Assembly (NCBI GenBank): GCA_905234555.1
Contig: CAJOHO010000003.1
Location: forward strand, 60,037 to 124,036
Length of the DNA stretch: 64,000 nt
Direction: 5' to 3'
Source: an uncultured Bacteroidaceae bacterium
GTDB taxonomy: Bacteria; Bacteroidota; Bacteroidia; Bacteroidales; Bacteroidaceae
Below are positions 56,157 to 64,000 of the stretch, in pieces. Position 1 is the stretch's first letter. Each line of letters begins with the position of its first letter. Both the position numbers and the translations under genes were made by a program. The notes below the pieces were generated by a model that saw only the letters and a list, made by a program, of their open reading frames with translations, was not told where the DNA came from and did no database searches.

Positions 56157-57524
56157 TCAATGGATGGCCCAGAAGACTAGCATACCTACTGCCCAGGCTA
56201 TGAGTACTCGCCAGAGTATTTTCCTGATGTACCAGCCTGCTCCGATATTCTCCACCTCGACGACTGCATGTCCTGCCAGCGTGCTGGAATAGAGCAGACA
56301 GCCACCGATGGCGCTGCAGAAGGAAAGCATCTGCCAATAGGTGCCGTTGAGGACGGTATCTGCCGTAGCATCCAAATCGAACATATTCATACCCGACATC
56401 ACGAAGGGCACATTATCGACGAACATGGAGACAAAACCTGTGATTACACCATAGGCATAGACGTTGTGGACATATTGCGTCAGCCAGTTGCAGGCTGCAT
56501 CGAGTGCGCCACATTCCTTCATCGCACCTACGCCAAGGGCAATACCTAAATAATAAAGGATAATCTGAATGCCCACGAACTCTGTGTTGTGGAGTCGTTC
56601 GCGTGTGACGAAGAGGACGTTTCCGTTCATTTTAAACGTGAAGACACCTTCGAGCAGCCAAATGAGTGCCAGCACACAGAGTGCGCCGATGAAGGGCTGG
56701 AAGTGGGTGACAGCGCTGAACGTAGGGATGAACCATAGTCCCACGATGCCGACAAAAAGCATGACACCTTTCTGCCAGGGACGCAGGAAAGAGTCGTCGC
56801 CCTTGTAGCGGTGTAGGAAGGAGATTACTTCCACTTTCCCATGAAGCATGGTGGAAAGGAGGAAGTTGAAAGCTGCAAGTGTGGCGATGGCAGGCAGGAA
56901 GAGTCCCTGCGAGAAGGCAGCCGGCGTCACCACCTTATGCACCCAAAGCATCATGGATGACATATCGCCAATGACGGTAAAGGAGCCGCCCAGATGGGCA
57001 GCCACAAGTATGGCACTGGCATAGATGACCTTCTGATAGTGGCTGTTGACGATCTTGCTCATGATGCTGAGCATGAGGACCACAGCCGTCAGGTTATCCA
57101 CATTTGCAGAAATGAAGAAAGTGAGCAGCGTAAGCACCCAGAGGAAGAGCTTGCTGCTGCGCATTCGCAGCCACGAGACAAGGGAATCGAAGACTCCGTT
57201 GTTGTTCATCACGCCCACGATGGTGTTGGTGGCAATAAGGAAGAGGATGACGTAACAGGCCTCAGCCACATAACGCATCATCAGGTTGTTGGCGACAAAA
57301 TCGCCAATCGTTGCCTTCGACTCAGGGTCGCTCAGATAAGCTGCATATTCTGCAGGGTGCATGAGATTCACGAAATCGACGCCGCGAAAAACGTAGAGCA
57401 CCCACACGATGACACCACTAAACATGGCAACAGCAGCACGGTTCAAGTGGTTTACCTGCATCGTGCTCATCAGCAGATATCCGGTCAGGAGTACTGCCAC
57501 GATTGTCAGTGTCATCAACAACAT
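56157..57524 (-). CDS. NhaD-type Na+/H+ antiporter / SLC13-like permease
   Basis: Multi-TM; FFISANVDNLTAVVLMLSIM, HLGGSFTVIGDMSSMMLW; starts at 57524 or 57515 (upstream extension would be tRNA sequence). Confidence 0.85.
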   Translation of the reverse strand: MLLMTLTIVAVLLTGYLLMSTMQVNHLNRAAVAMFSGVIVWVLYVFRGVDFVNLMHPAEYAAYLSDPESKATIGDFVANNLMMRYVAEACYVILFLIATNTIVGVMNNNGVFDSLVSWLRMRSSKLFLWVLTLLTFFISANVDNLTAVVLMLSIMSKIVNSHYQKVIYASAILVAAHLGGSFTVIGDMSSMMLWVHKVVTPAAFSQGLFLPAIATLAAFNFLLSTMLHGKVEVISFLHRYKGDDSFLRPWQKGVMLFVGIVGLWFIPTFSAVTHFQPFIGALCVLALIWLLEGVFTFKMNGNVLFVTRERLHNTEFVGIQIILYYLGIALGVGAMKECGALDAACNWLTQYVHNVYAYGVITGFVSMFVDNVPFVMSGMNMFDLDATADTVLNGTYWQMLSFCSAIGGCLLYSSTLAGHAVVEVENIGAGWYIRKILWRVLIAWAVGMLVFWAIH

Positions 57525-57526
57525 AG

Positions 57527-57599
57527 AGCGGCAAGCGGGACTCGAACCCGTGACCCTCGGCTTGGGAAGCCGATGCTCTACCAACTGAGCTATTGCCGC
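57527..57599 (-). tRNA. tRNA-Gly (anticodon CCC)
   Basis: GCGGCAATAGCTCAGTTGGTAGAGCATCGGCTTCCCAAGCCGAGGGTCACGGGTTCGAGTCCCGCTTGCCGCT folds as a cloverleaf; 7-nt loop TTCCCAA. Confidence 0.95.
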
Positions 57600-57744
57600 A
57601 ATTTTTACAAATCGACTGCAAAATTAGAAAGAAATTCGTAAAAGAAGAAAGTATTTCAACTTTTTTTTGTAATTTTGCCAACAAATTTGCAAAAACCCGT
57701 GTTTTTTGCCTTTGAACGACGAAAAAGAAATAAACTATCAACCC

Positions 57745-57777
57745 AAACTCAGAAACTCAAAAACTTAATAACTCAAT
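57745..57777. repeat. 8-bp-type tandem repeat aaactcaN up to the recF ATG
   Basis: aaactcag aaactcaa aaacttaat aactcaat ATG. Confidence 0.8.
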
Positions 57778-58893
57778 ATGTTCCTCAAATCGCTGACCAT
57801 ACTTAACTACAAGAACATCGCAGACGCCAACCTGCAGTTCTCGTCGAAAATCAACTGTTTCATCGGCAGCAACGGTGAAGGCAAGACCAATGTGCTCGAC
57901 GCCATCTATTTCCTGTCGTTCACCAAAAGTGCCACCAACGCCAACGACTCGCTCAACATCCGTCACGGCGAAGAACTCATGATGCTGCAAGGTACCTACG
58001 ATCTGGAAGGTTCGTTGGAAGACATCAACTGCGGACTGAAGATTCACCAGAAGAAGGTGTTCCGTCGCAACCAGAAAGCGTATAAACGGATGGCTGACCA
58101 CATCGGCCTGCTTCCGCTCATCATCGTTTCGCCCAACGACAGCGAACTCATTCTGGGTGGCAGCGAACTGCGACGCAAATTCATCGACAGCGTCATTGCC
58201 CAGTATAACCCCACTTATCTGCCCCTGCTTGCCCGCTACAACAAAGCCCTGCAACAGCGCAACGTGCTGCTTCGCCAATGCAGCGAAGCCTCTGCCCCAC
58301 TCTCTTCCGATACGCTGGCTTCTATCGAAGTGCTGGAAGAGATGATGGCACAAAGCGGAGAACAGATCTATGCCGAACGCAACAAGTTTATCGAGGCATT
58401 CGGTCCTGTCTTCCAACAGTATTACGCAGAGATCTCAGGCGGACACGAACAGGTAACGCTGACCTTCACCAGTCATTGCCAGCGCGGACCGCTGTTGGAT
58501 GTCATCCGTCAGGGACGACAGAAAGAACTCATCTTGGGTTATAGTCTTCACGGCATCCATCGCGACGACCTCGACATGCAGCTTTCGGGACACCCCATCC
58601 GCTACGAAGCTTCGCAGGGACAGAGCAAGACCTACCTCATCAGCCTGAAACTGGCTCAGTTCGACTTCCTGCTCAACACAGGCAGCCACACCACCCCGAT
58701 CCTCTTGCTCGACGACATCTTCGACAAGCTGGACACCAGCCGTGTGGAGAACATCGTCAACCTCGTTGCACGTCGTCACTTCGGCCAGATCTTCATCACC
58801 GACACCAACCGCGAACACCTCGACCGCATCCTCCAGCAATCGCCATCCGATTACAGGATATTTACCGTTAGGAATGGGGTGATAAATTCGTGA
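57778..58893 (+). CDS. recF: DNA replication/repair protein RecF
   Basis: 371 aa; CFIGSNGEGKTNVLDAIYFLSFTKS, EASQGQSKTYLISLKLAQFDFL, LLLDDIFDKLD. Confidence 0.96.
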   Translation: MFLKSLTILNYKNIADANLQFSSKINCFIGSNGEGKTNVLDAIYFLSFTKSATNANDSLNIRHGEELMMLQGTYDLEGSLEDINCGLKIHQKKVFRRNQKAYKRMADHIGLLPLIIVSPNDSELILGGSELRRKFIDSVIAQYNPTYLPLLARYNKALQQRNVLLRQCSEASAPLSSDTLASIEVLEEMMAQSGEQIYAERNKFIEAFGPVFQQYYAEISGGHEQVTLTFTSHCQRGPLLDVIRQGRQKELILGYSLHGIHRDDLDMQLSGHPIRYEASQGQSKTYLISLKLAQFDFLLNTGSHTTPILLLDDIFDKLDTSRVENIVNLVARRHFGQIFITDTNREHLDRILQQSPSDYRIFTVRNGVINS

Positions 58894-58979
58894 GAGTTTT
58901 AGGGAGATTCACTACGTGCTAAGTTCAAGGTTGGTGGGGGATTCACTGCGTGCATCCCCTCGCTCCCGCGGGGTTCCTT

Positions 58980-59132
58980 GCAAACAACAACAAAACAAGA
59001 GAAAGGACGCTACGCTAAATTCTTTTCGCTTGTGTCCAGTCCTGTTTCATGCAAGCATGACCTGTTCTGGGCACAAACGAAAAGAACATCCCCCGTTGGG
59101 ATGCTCCTTTCTCTTGTTTTGATGTTGTTTGC
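58980..59132. repeat. 153-bp palindromic element abutting the tRNA-Ser 3' end
   Basis: 28-bp outer arms 58980-59007/59105-59132 (27/28), 20-bp inner arms 59020-59039/59067-59086 (18/20), central TCATGCAAGCATGA. Confidence 0.9.
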
Positions 59133-59218
59133 GGAAGGAGGGGGATTCGAACCCCCGGTACGGTAACCCGTACGTCAGTTTAGCAAACTGGTGGTTTCAG
59201 CCACTCACCCATCCTTCC
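59132..59218 (-). tRNA. tRNA-Ser (anticodon GCT)
   Basis: GGAAGGATGGGTGAGTGGCTGAAACCACCAGTTTGCTAAACTGACGTACGGGTTACCGTACCGGGGGTTCGAATCCCCCTCCTTCCG; long variable arm. Confidence 0.96.
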
Positions 59219-59372
59219 AGAAACCTAAGTTTCAATAGGGCTTTGCTGAAGTTAAACCTTCCATTTCATGGGTCCGTTTTCTCGCCATGACAATGCTCAA
59301 ACAAGTTTGGTATTGTTCATTTGGCTTAACGAAAACGTTCCTTTAACAGAGAGCTTCTTTTCAAAAGCGGTG

Positions 59373-59380
59373 CAAAGGTA
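59373..59380 (-). promoter_or_regulatory. -7 element TACCTTTG upstream of tRNA-Ser
   Basis: Forward CAAAGGTA. Confidence 0.45.
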
Positions 59381-59461
59381 GGTGTATTTTTTGAACTATG
59401 CAAACTTTTTGAGGAAAAATGTACAGAATTTGTAGATAATTTTTCAAAAATGGGGTTCTCG

Positions 59462-60355
59462 TCAACATTTTATGTTCAAATCCTTGACAATCGCCGAGAT
59501 TTCACCCATGGTTGTGATGCGAGCCGGAACGAGAGGCAGTCGGAGTTCGTTTTGGATGAGACCCATCGAGTTGAGCATGGCTTTCACGCCTGCTGGGTTG
59601 CCATCGACGAAGAGAAGTTTGAAGAGTTCGGTAAAACGATGATGGATATGACGGGCTGCGTCGTATTCGCCATGCAGAGCTAAGCGTACCATTCGGCTGA
59701 ACTCTTTGGGCAGGGCATTTCCAATCACGCTGATGACACCTACGGCTCCAAGGGTGATGAGAGGGAAAGTGATGCCGTCGTCGCCGCTGATCACATCAAA
59801 GCGTTCAGGTTTGTTCTTGATGATGTCGTCGATTTGTGTGAAATTGCCGCTGGCTTCCTTGATTCCTACGATGTTTTCGCAGTCGTTTGCCAGACGGAGA
59901 GTGGTTTCGGCAGTCATGTTGACACCTACACGACCTGGTACGTTATAAAGCACGACAGGCATGTCGGTAGATTGGGCAATGGTGCGGAAGTGCTGGTAGA
60001 GTCCTTCCTGCGAAGGTTTGTTGTAGTAAGGGCAGACGCTCAGCACACCGTCAATTCCTTTGAAGTCGCCTTGCTGGAGCTGACGCACCACTTCGGCTGT
60101 GTTGTTGCCGCCACATCCCATGAGGATGGGCACTTTTCCGTTCACTTTCTCGACGATGAGATCCTTGATGCGTTGCTTCTCGTCGGCTGTGAGGCAAGGT
60201 GCCTCGCTGGTAGTGGCAAGAATGCAGAGGAAATCGACTCCTCCCAGGAGTTGGTAGTCGAGTAACCGTCGGAGTGCTGTGTAATCAACTTCGCCTGTTG
60301 GCGTGAAGGGTGTGATGAGGGCAATTCCCAGCCCTTTGAACTTATGATAGACCAT
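59462..60355 (-). CDS. dapA: 4-hydroxy-tetrahydrodipicolinate synthase
   Basis: 297 aa; GLGIALITPFTPTGEVDY, YYNKPSQEGLYQHF, YNVPGRVGVNM, GIKEASGN. Confidence 0.97.
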   Translation of the reverse strand: MVYHKFKGLGIALITPFTPTGEVDYTALRRLLDYQLLGGVDFLCILATTSEAPCLTADEKQRIKDLIVEKVNGKVPILMGCGGNNTAEVVRQLQQGDFKGIDGVLSVCPYYNKPSQEGLYQHFRTIAQSTDMPVVLYNVPGRVGVNMTAETTLRLANDCENIVGIKEASGNFTQIDDIIKNKPERFDVISGDDGITFPLITLGAVGVISVIGNALPKEFSRMVRLALHGEYDAARHIHHRFTELFKLLFVDGNPAGVKAMLNSMGLIQNELRLPLVPARITTMGEISAIVKDLNIKC

Positions 60356-60395
60356 GTAGGATTTAATTTTCGCGTTTTGTTTCTGAAATCGAGTG

Positions 60396-60403
60396 CAAAG
60401 GTA
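60396..60403 (-). promoter_or_regulatory. -7 element TACCTTTG upstream of dapA
   Basis: Forward CAAAGGTA. Confidence 0.5.
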
Positions 60404-60529
60404 GCTTATTTCTGCGGAAAATCAAAATAGATGCACCCGAAAATGACATTATAAGGCATATATTCCAACTTTATGCGCTGATTTTTATCATTTTAAGGCA
60501 AAAAATTTTTCTATTCATAACTTTTTTAC

Positions 60530-60537
60530 TAACTTTG
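60530..60537 (+). promoter_or_regulatory. -7 element TAACTTTG of the HU gene
   Basis: Consensus match 165 nt before the ATG. Confidence 0.6.
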
Positions 60538-60544
60538 CACCTCG

Positions 60545-60649
60545 ATTGGCGTTTGGGACATTCCTGAACGGCCAATTCAGTTTGCGCTTGACGGCAACCT
60601 CCTATACCTTATTAATATATATAGGGAGCGGCTCAAAGGCATACTTGAG
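60545..60649 (+). ncRNA. Candidate structured 5' leader of the HU gene (three consecutive hairpins)
   Basis: ATTGGCGTT/AACGGCCAAT; CCTATA/TATAGG; CTCAA/TTGAG. Confidence 0.4.
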
Positions 60650-60701
60650 AGAGAGTAAATGTATTACATCATAACAATTTTTTTAAAATATCATTATTAT
60701 T

Positions 60702-60977
60702 ATGACTAAAGCAGACATCGTAAACGAAATCGCCGGCAAGACTGGCATCGACAAGCAGAGCATCCTCGTCACAGTGGAAGCTTTCATGGAAACAGTAAAA
60801 GGCTCACTCGCTAACAACGAAGACGTATTCCTTCGTGGTTTCGGTAGCTTCATCGTGAAGAAGCGTGCTCAGAAGACCGCTCGTAACATCAGCAAGAACA
60901 CCACGCTCATCATTCCTGAGCACAACATCCCAGCTTTCAAGCCAGCTAAGGTGTTCATGGACCAGCTGAAGAAGTAA
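60702..60977 (+). CDS. HU family DNA-binding protein
   Basis: 91 aa; MTKADIVNEIAGKTGIDKQSILVTVEAFMETVKGSLANNEDVFLRGFGSFIVKKRAQKTARNI. Confidence 0.96.
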   Translation: MTKADIVNEIAGKTGIDKQSILVTVEAFMETVKGSLANNEDVFLRGFGSFIVKKRAQKTARNISKNTTLIIPEHNIPAFKPAKVFMDQLKK

Positions 60978-61094
60978 TACACTCAAGTCATACCGATTAC
61001 CTTACGGGGTAATACACAGGTGATGCCAACGTGTAATACTGAGCCAACGGCATTGAGTATTCCTTTTATTTCAAACTATTAAATCTTTAGAATT

Positions 61095-61184
61095 ATGCCA
61101 AACGGTAAGAAGAAAAAAAGACACAAGATTTCTACTCACAAGCGTAAGAAGAGACTGAGAAAGAATCGTCACAAGAGCAAGTAA
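61095..61184 (+). CDS. AURKAIP1/COX24 domain-type small basic protein (bS22/mS38-like), 29 aa
   Basis: MPNGKKKKRHKISTHKRKKRLRKNRHKSK*; below the ORF-track size cutoff. Confidence 0.88.
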   Translation: MPNGKKKKRHKISTHKRKKRLRKNRHKSK

Positions 61185-61197
61185 GAGTGGAAACCAA

Positions 61198-61242
61198 AGG
61201 TTAAAAGTTAAAAGTGCTTCTTTAACTTTTAACTTTTAACCT
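61198..61242. other. 18-bp perfect inverted repeat upstream of the RNase E/G gene
   Basis: aggttaaaagttaaaagt (61198-61215)/acttttaacttttaacct (61225-61242), 9-nt loop. Confidence 0.92.
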
Positions 61243-61265
61243 CTTCACTTCAAACTCACAAAGAA

Positions 61266-62840
61266 ATGACCAGCGAACTTATCATCGACGCCCAACCGAA
61301 AGCCGTCACGATAGCCCTGCTGGAAGACCAACGACTGGTTGAATTCCAGCGCGAGGACAGTGATTCGAAATTCGGCGTAGGCAACATCTACGCTGCCAGG
61401 GTGAAGAAAATCATGCCAGCCCTGAACGCGTGCTTTGTCGAAGTCGGTCATGAACGCGAAGCATTTCTACACTACCAAGACTTAGGTATACAGTTTCTGT
61501 CGCTTGAGAAATACACCAAGCAAGTTATCAGCGATCGCAAGCGGCTTGCACCTATGGACAAGCTGAAGCGTCAAGCAGATCTGCCCAAAGTGGGCGAAAT
61601 TCAGAATATTCTGGAAGTTGGACAAGAGGTATTGGTTCAGATCACCAAAGAACCCATCTCCACGAAAGGTCCACGACTGACAGCAGAGATCTCGTTTCCA
61701 GGACGTTACTTGGTGCTCATTCCTTTCGACGACAAAGTGTCAGTATCTTCCAAGATCAAGTCATCCGAAGAGCGTGCACGCCTCAAACAGCTCATCCAGA
61801 GCATCAAGCCCAAAGGGTTCGGCATCATCGTCCGTACTGTGGCTGAAGGAAAACGCGTGGCAGAGCTTGACAAGGAACTGACGATTCTCATGGAAAACTG
61901 GCGAGACTGTCTGACCCGGATGCAACAGGCCACCGATTTGCCCATACTGGTTCACGAAGAGACCAGCCGAGCCGTATCGCTTCTGCGCGACCTCTTCAAC
62001 CCCTCCTACGAAAGCATCCGCGTCAACGACCCTGACGTCTATCGAGAAGTACAAAAGTACGTATCGCTCATCGCTCCCGACCGCAAAGATATCGTCAAAC
62101 TCTACAAGGGGAGCACGCCCATCTTCGACAACTACAACATCTCGAAGCAGATAAAGTCGGGATTCGGCAAGACCGTCAGCCTGAAAAAAGGCGCTTACCT
62201 TATCATCGAACACACAGAAGCACTCCATGTGGTGGACGTGAACAGCGGAAACCGGAACAGAGGAGTGGAAGGTCAGGAGGCCAATGCGTTCGAAGTGAAT
62301 ATGGGAGCAGCAGAAGAACTGGCAAGGCAATTCCGACTGCGCGATATGGGCGGCATCATCGTCATCGACTTCATCGATATGGACACGGCGGAACACCGCC
62401 AGAAACTCTACGAACACATGACCGAACTGATGCGGGGCGACCGCGCAAGGCACAACATCCTGCCACTCTCGAAGTTCGGACTCATGCAAATCACACGACA
62501 GCGAGTGCGGCCAGCTATGGACGTAAATGTGGAAGAAAGCTGTCCCACCTGCGGAGGAAAGGGAACCATCAAGTCTTCGTTCCTTTTCACCGACTCGCTT
62601 GAGCGCAAGTTAGAGTATGCCTACAACAACCTTGGTGTGAAGAATCTTCGTCTCTACGTACACCCTTACGTCGCAGCCTACATCATGAAGGGAATCTTCT
62701 CGATCTACAGGAAGTGGCAAATGAAGTACGGACTTGGGCTGAAGGTCATCCCCAGCCAGCAACTTGCCTTCCTACAATATCAGTTTACAGACAAGAAAGG
62801 CAACGAATTGCACATGCAGGAGGAAATTGACACGAAGTAG
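61266..62840 (+). CDS. rng: Ribonuclease E/G family (Rne/Rng)
   Basis: 524 aa; S1-like N-terminus (GNIYAARVKKIMPALNACFVEVGHEREAFLHYQD), GGIIVIDFIDMD, Zn-link CPTCGGKG. Confidence 0.95.
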   Translation: MTSELIIDAQPKAVTIALLEDQRLVEFQREDSDSKFGVGNIYAARVKKIMPALNACFVEVGHEREAFLHYQDLGIQFLSLEKYTKQVISDRKRLAPMDKLKRQADLPKVGEIQNILEVGQEVLVQITKEPISTKGPRLTAEISFPGRYLVLIPFDDKVSVSSKIKSSEERARLKQLIQSIKPKGFGIIVRTVAEGKRVAELDKELTILMENWRDCLTRMQQATDLPILVHEETSRAVSLLRDLFNPSYESIRVNDPDVYREVQKYVSLIAPDRKDIVKLYKGSTPIFDNYNISKQIKSGFGKTVSLKKGAYLIIEHTEALHVVDVNSGNRNRGVEGQEANAFEVNMGAAEELARQFRLRDMGGIIVIDFIDMDTAEHRQKLYEHMTELMRGDRARHNILPLSKFGLMQITRQRVRPAMDVNVEESCPTCGGKGTIKSSFLFTDSLERKLEYAYNNLGVKNLRLYVHPYVAAYIMKGIFSIYRKWQMKYGLGLKVIPSQQLAFLQYQFTDKKGNELHMQEEIDTK

Positions 62841-62973
62841 CCCACCAGAGTGAACCGACTGACACACCCTGCGAAATGAACTATTCAAAACTCTTGAACC
62901 CTCTACACTAAGGGCGAACGGCAGGCACAACCTGCCTTCGCCTTTAGCATTTAAAGAAAATCGTTCTACGTTA

Positions 62974-63005
62974 TTCCGAAATTCCGTTATTCCGAGATTC
63001 CGAAA
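62974..63005. repeat. 8-bp tandem repeat ttccgnna x4
   Basis: ttccgaaa ttccgtta ttccgaga ttccgaaa. Confidence 0.9.
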
Positions 63006-63039
63006 TCGTAAATAGTAAATCGTCAAATCGTCAATCCCC

Positions 63040-63456
63040 TTGGGACGTATCCTCGCCATCGACTACGGTAAGAAACGGACGGGCATCGCCGTCACAGACC
63101 CCTTGCAGATCATTGCTGGAGGCCTTTGCACCATTCCTACCGTCGAACTCTTCGCCTTCCTGGAGAAATACCTGAACGACGAAGAAGTGGAAACCGTCGT
63201 GGTGGGACTTCCCCGTCAGACCAACGGGGCAGATTCGGAGAACATGGTGCGCATCACACCTTTTGTCAACCGTCTGCGCAAACTCTACCCTGCCCTGCCC
63301 GTCGAGATGTACGACGAACGCTTCACCTCCGTGCTGGCTCATCGTGTCATGATCGACAGCGGCATCAATCGCAAAGCCCGTCAGAACAAGGCGCTGGTCG
63401 ATAAGATAAGTGCCACCATCATCCTTGAAGACTATTTAGAAAGCAAAAGAATATGA
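63040..63456 (+). CDS. ruvX: Putative pre-16S rRNA nuclease / Holliday junction resolvase YqgF (TTG start)
   Basis: 138 aa; GRILAIDYGKKRTGIAVTDPLQIIAGG, VVGLPRQTNG, YDERFTSVLA. Confidence 0.93.
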   Translation: MGRILAIDYGKKRTGIAVTDPLQIIAGGLCTIPTVELFAFLEKYLNDEEVETVVVGLPRQTNGADSENMVRITPFVNRLRKLYPALPVEMYDERFTSVLAHRVMIDSGINRKARQNKALVDKISATIILEDYLESKRI

Positions 63457-64000
63457 TTCTCCCTATGTACATCTTCGGACAGCCTGTGCTGCGCAAGCAC
63501 GCCGAAGACATCCCGACTGACTATCCCAATCTCAAAGAACTCATCGCCAACATGTTCGAGACCCTGAAAGAGGCTGAGGGCGTCGGTTTGGCAGCACCAC
63601 AGATTGGTCTGCCCATCCGCGTCGTGGTGGTTGACCTCGACTGCGTCAGCGACGACGAACCGCAGTTCAAAGGTTACCTGCGTGCCTTCATCAACGGTCA
63701 TATTGTGGAAGAAGGCGAAGAAATGAGCGACTTCGAAGAAGGTTGCCTTTCTGTTCCTGGCATCCACGAGAAGGTACGCCGTCCGTCTCGCGTACGCATC
63801 CAGTACCTCGATGCCGACCTTCAGCCCCACGACGAATGGCTTGAAGGCTTTGAGGCACGTGTCATCCAGCACGAGTTCGACCACCTGGAAGGAAAGATGT
63901 TTGTTGACCGCCTCTCTCCCCTTCGCAAACAGCTCATTAAGAAAAAGCTCGTAGCGATGTCGAAGGGAAAATTTGCCTGCTCCTATAAGGCAAAACCCAA
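63453..64000 (+). CDS. def: Peptide deformylase, 3' end beyond window
   Basis: MILPMYIFGQPVLRKHAEDIP...GVGLAAPQIG...EEGCLSVPGIHEKV...VIQHEFDHLEGKMFVDRLSPLRK; ATGA overlap with ruvX; no stop in window so absent from ORF track. Confidence 0.96.
   Translation, partial: MILPMYIFGQPVLRKHAEDIPTDYPNLKELIANMFETLKEAEGVGLAAPQIGLPIRVVVVDLDCVSDDEPQFKGYLRAFINGHIVEEGEEMSDFEEGCLSVPGIHEKVRRPSRVRIQYLDADLQPHDEWLEGFEARVIQHEFDHLEGKMFVDRLSPLRKQLIKKKLVAMSKGKFACSYKAKP

Noticed and set aside
56157-57584. N-terminal extension MVEHRLPKPRVTGSSPACRS of the antiporter ORF
   Set aside because: These codons are the tRNA-Gly gene itself; translation most likely starts at 57524 or 57515.
58978-59166. 62-aa ORF ending ...GGGFEPPVR
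   Set aside because: Classic artefact of reading through a tRNA-Ser gene in reverse; also lies in the palindrome.
1-64000. CRISPR array, prophage, IS/transposase, toxin-antitoxin or defence island
   Set aside because: No spacer-repeat arrays, transposase/integrase motifs or recognisable defence genes seen on either strand; the holin-like protein at 10589-11164 sits next to YtxH in a housekeeping context and does not indicate a phage.

Overview
This window is ordinary chromosomal sequence from a Bacteroidales bacterium, most likely Prevotellaceae. Supporting signs are TAnnTTTG-type -7 promoters, SPII lipoproteins, T9SS-like C-termini, DUF5687 and the HU/COX24/RNase E-G neighbourhood. I called about 50 protein genes and two tRNAs (Gly-CCC, Ser-GCT). 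The protein genes are mostly housekeeping (valS, mutS2, rsmG, glnS, uvrA, trxB, ftsK, miaA, nudC, pfkA, recF, dapA, rng, ruvX, def) plus envelope and secreted proteins (TonB receptor, FadL-like, GH2, GH43, LysM, adhesin-like). I saw no CRISPR array, prophage, transposase or rRNA. The most interesting material is non-coding. (1) The corA-type Mg transporter has a ~200-nt leader with a 13-aa acidic/proline uORF (MDDYPANSIQLKA) and a perfect 13-bp long-range stem. The stem encloses two hairpins and ends 3 nt before the start codon, so this is a candidate cis-regulatory RNA. (2) A membrane-anchored AraC-type regulator is divergent from an adhesin gene, whose promoter carries three ~20-22 bp spaced direct repeats. 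(3) A TTAGGGRAATTCC direct-repeat pair (21-22 bp spacing) lies upstream of two unrelated surface-protein genes. (4) There are several large palindromic intergenic elements, one abutting the tRNA-Ser 3' end. (5) Short 7-15 bp unit tandem repeats recur near start codons. (6) A 29-aa AURKAIP1/COX24-type ribosomal-like protein is absent from the ORF track. All family names come from my own reading of the translations; no searches were run.
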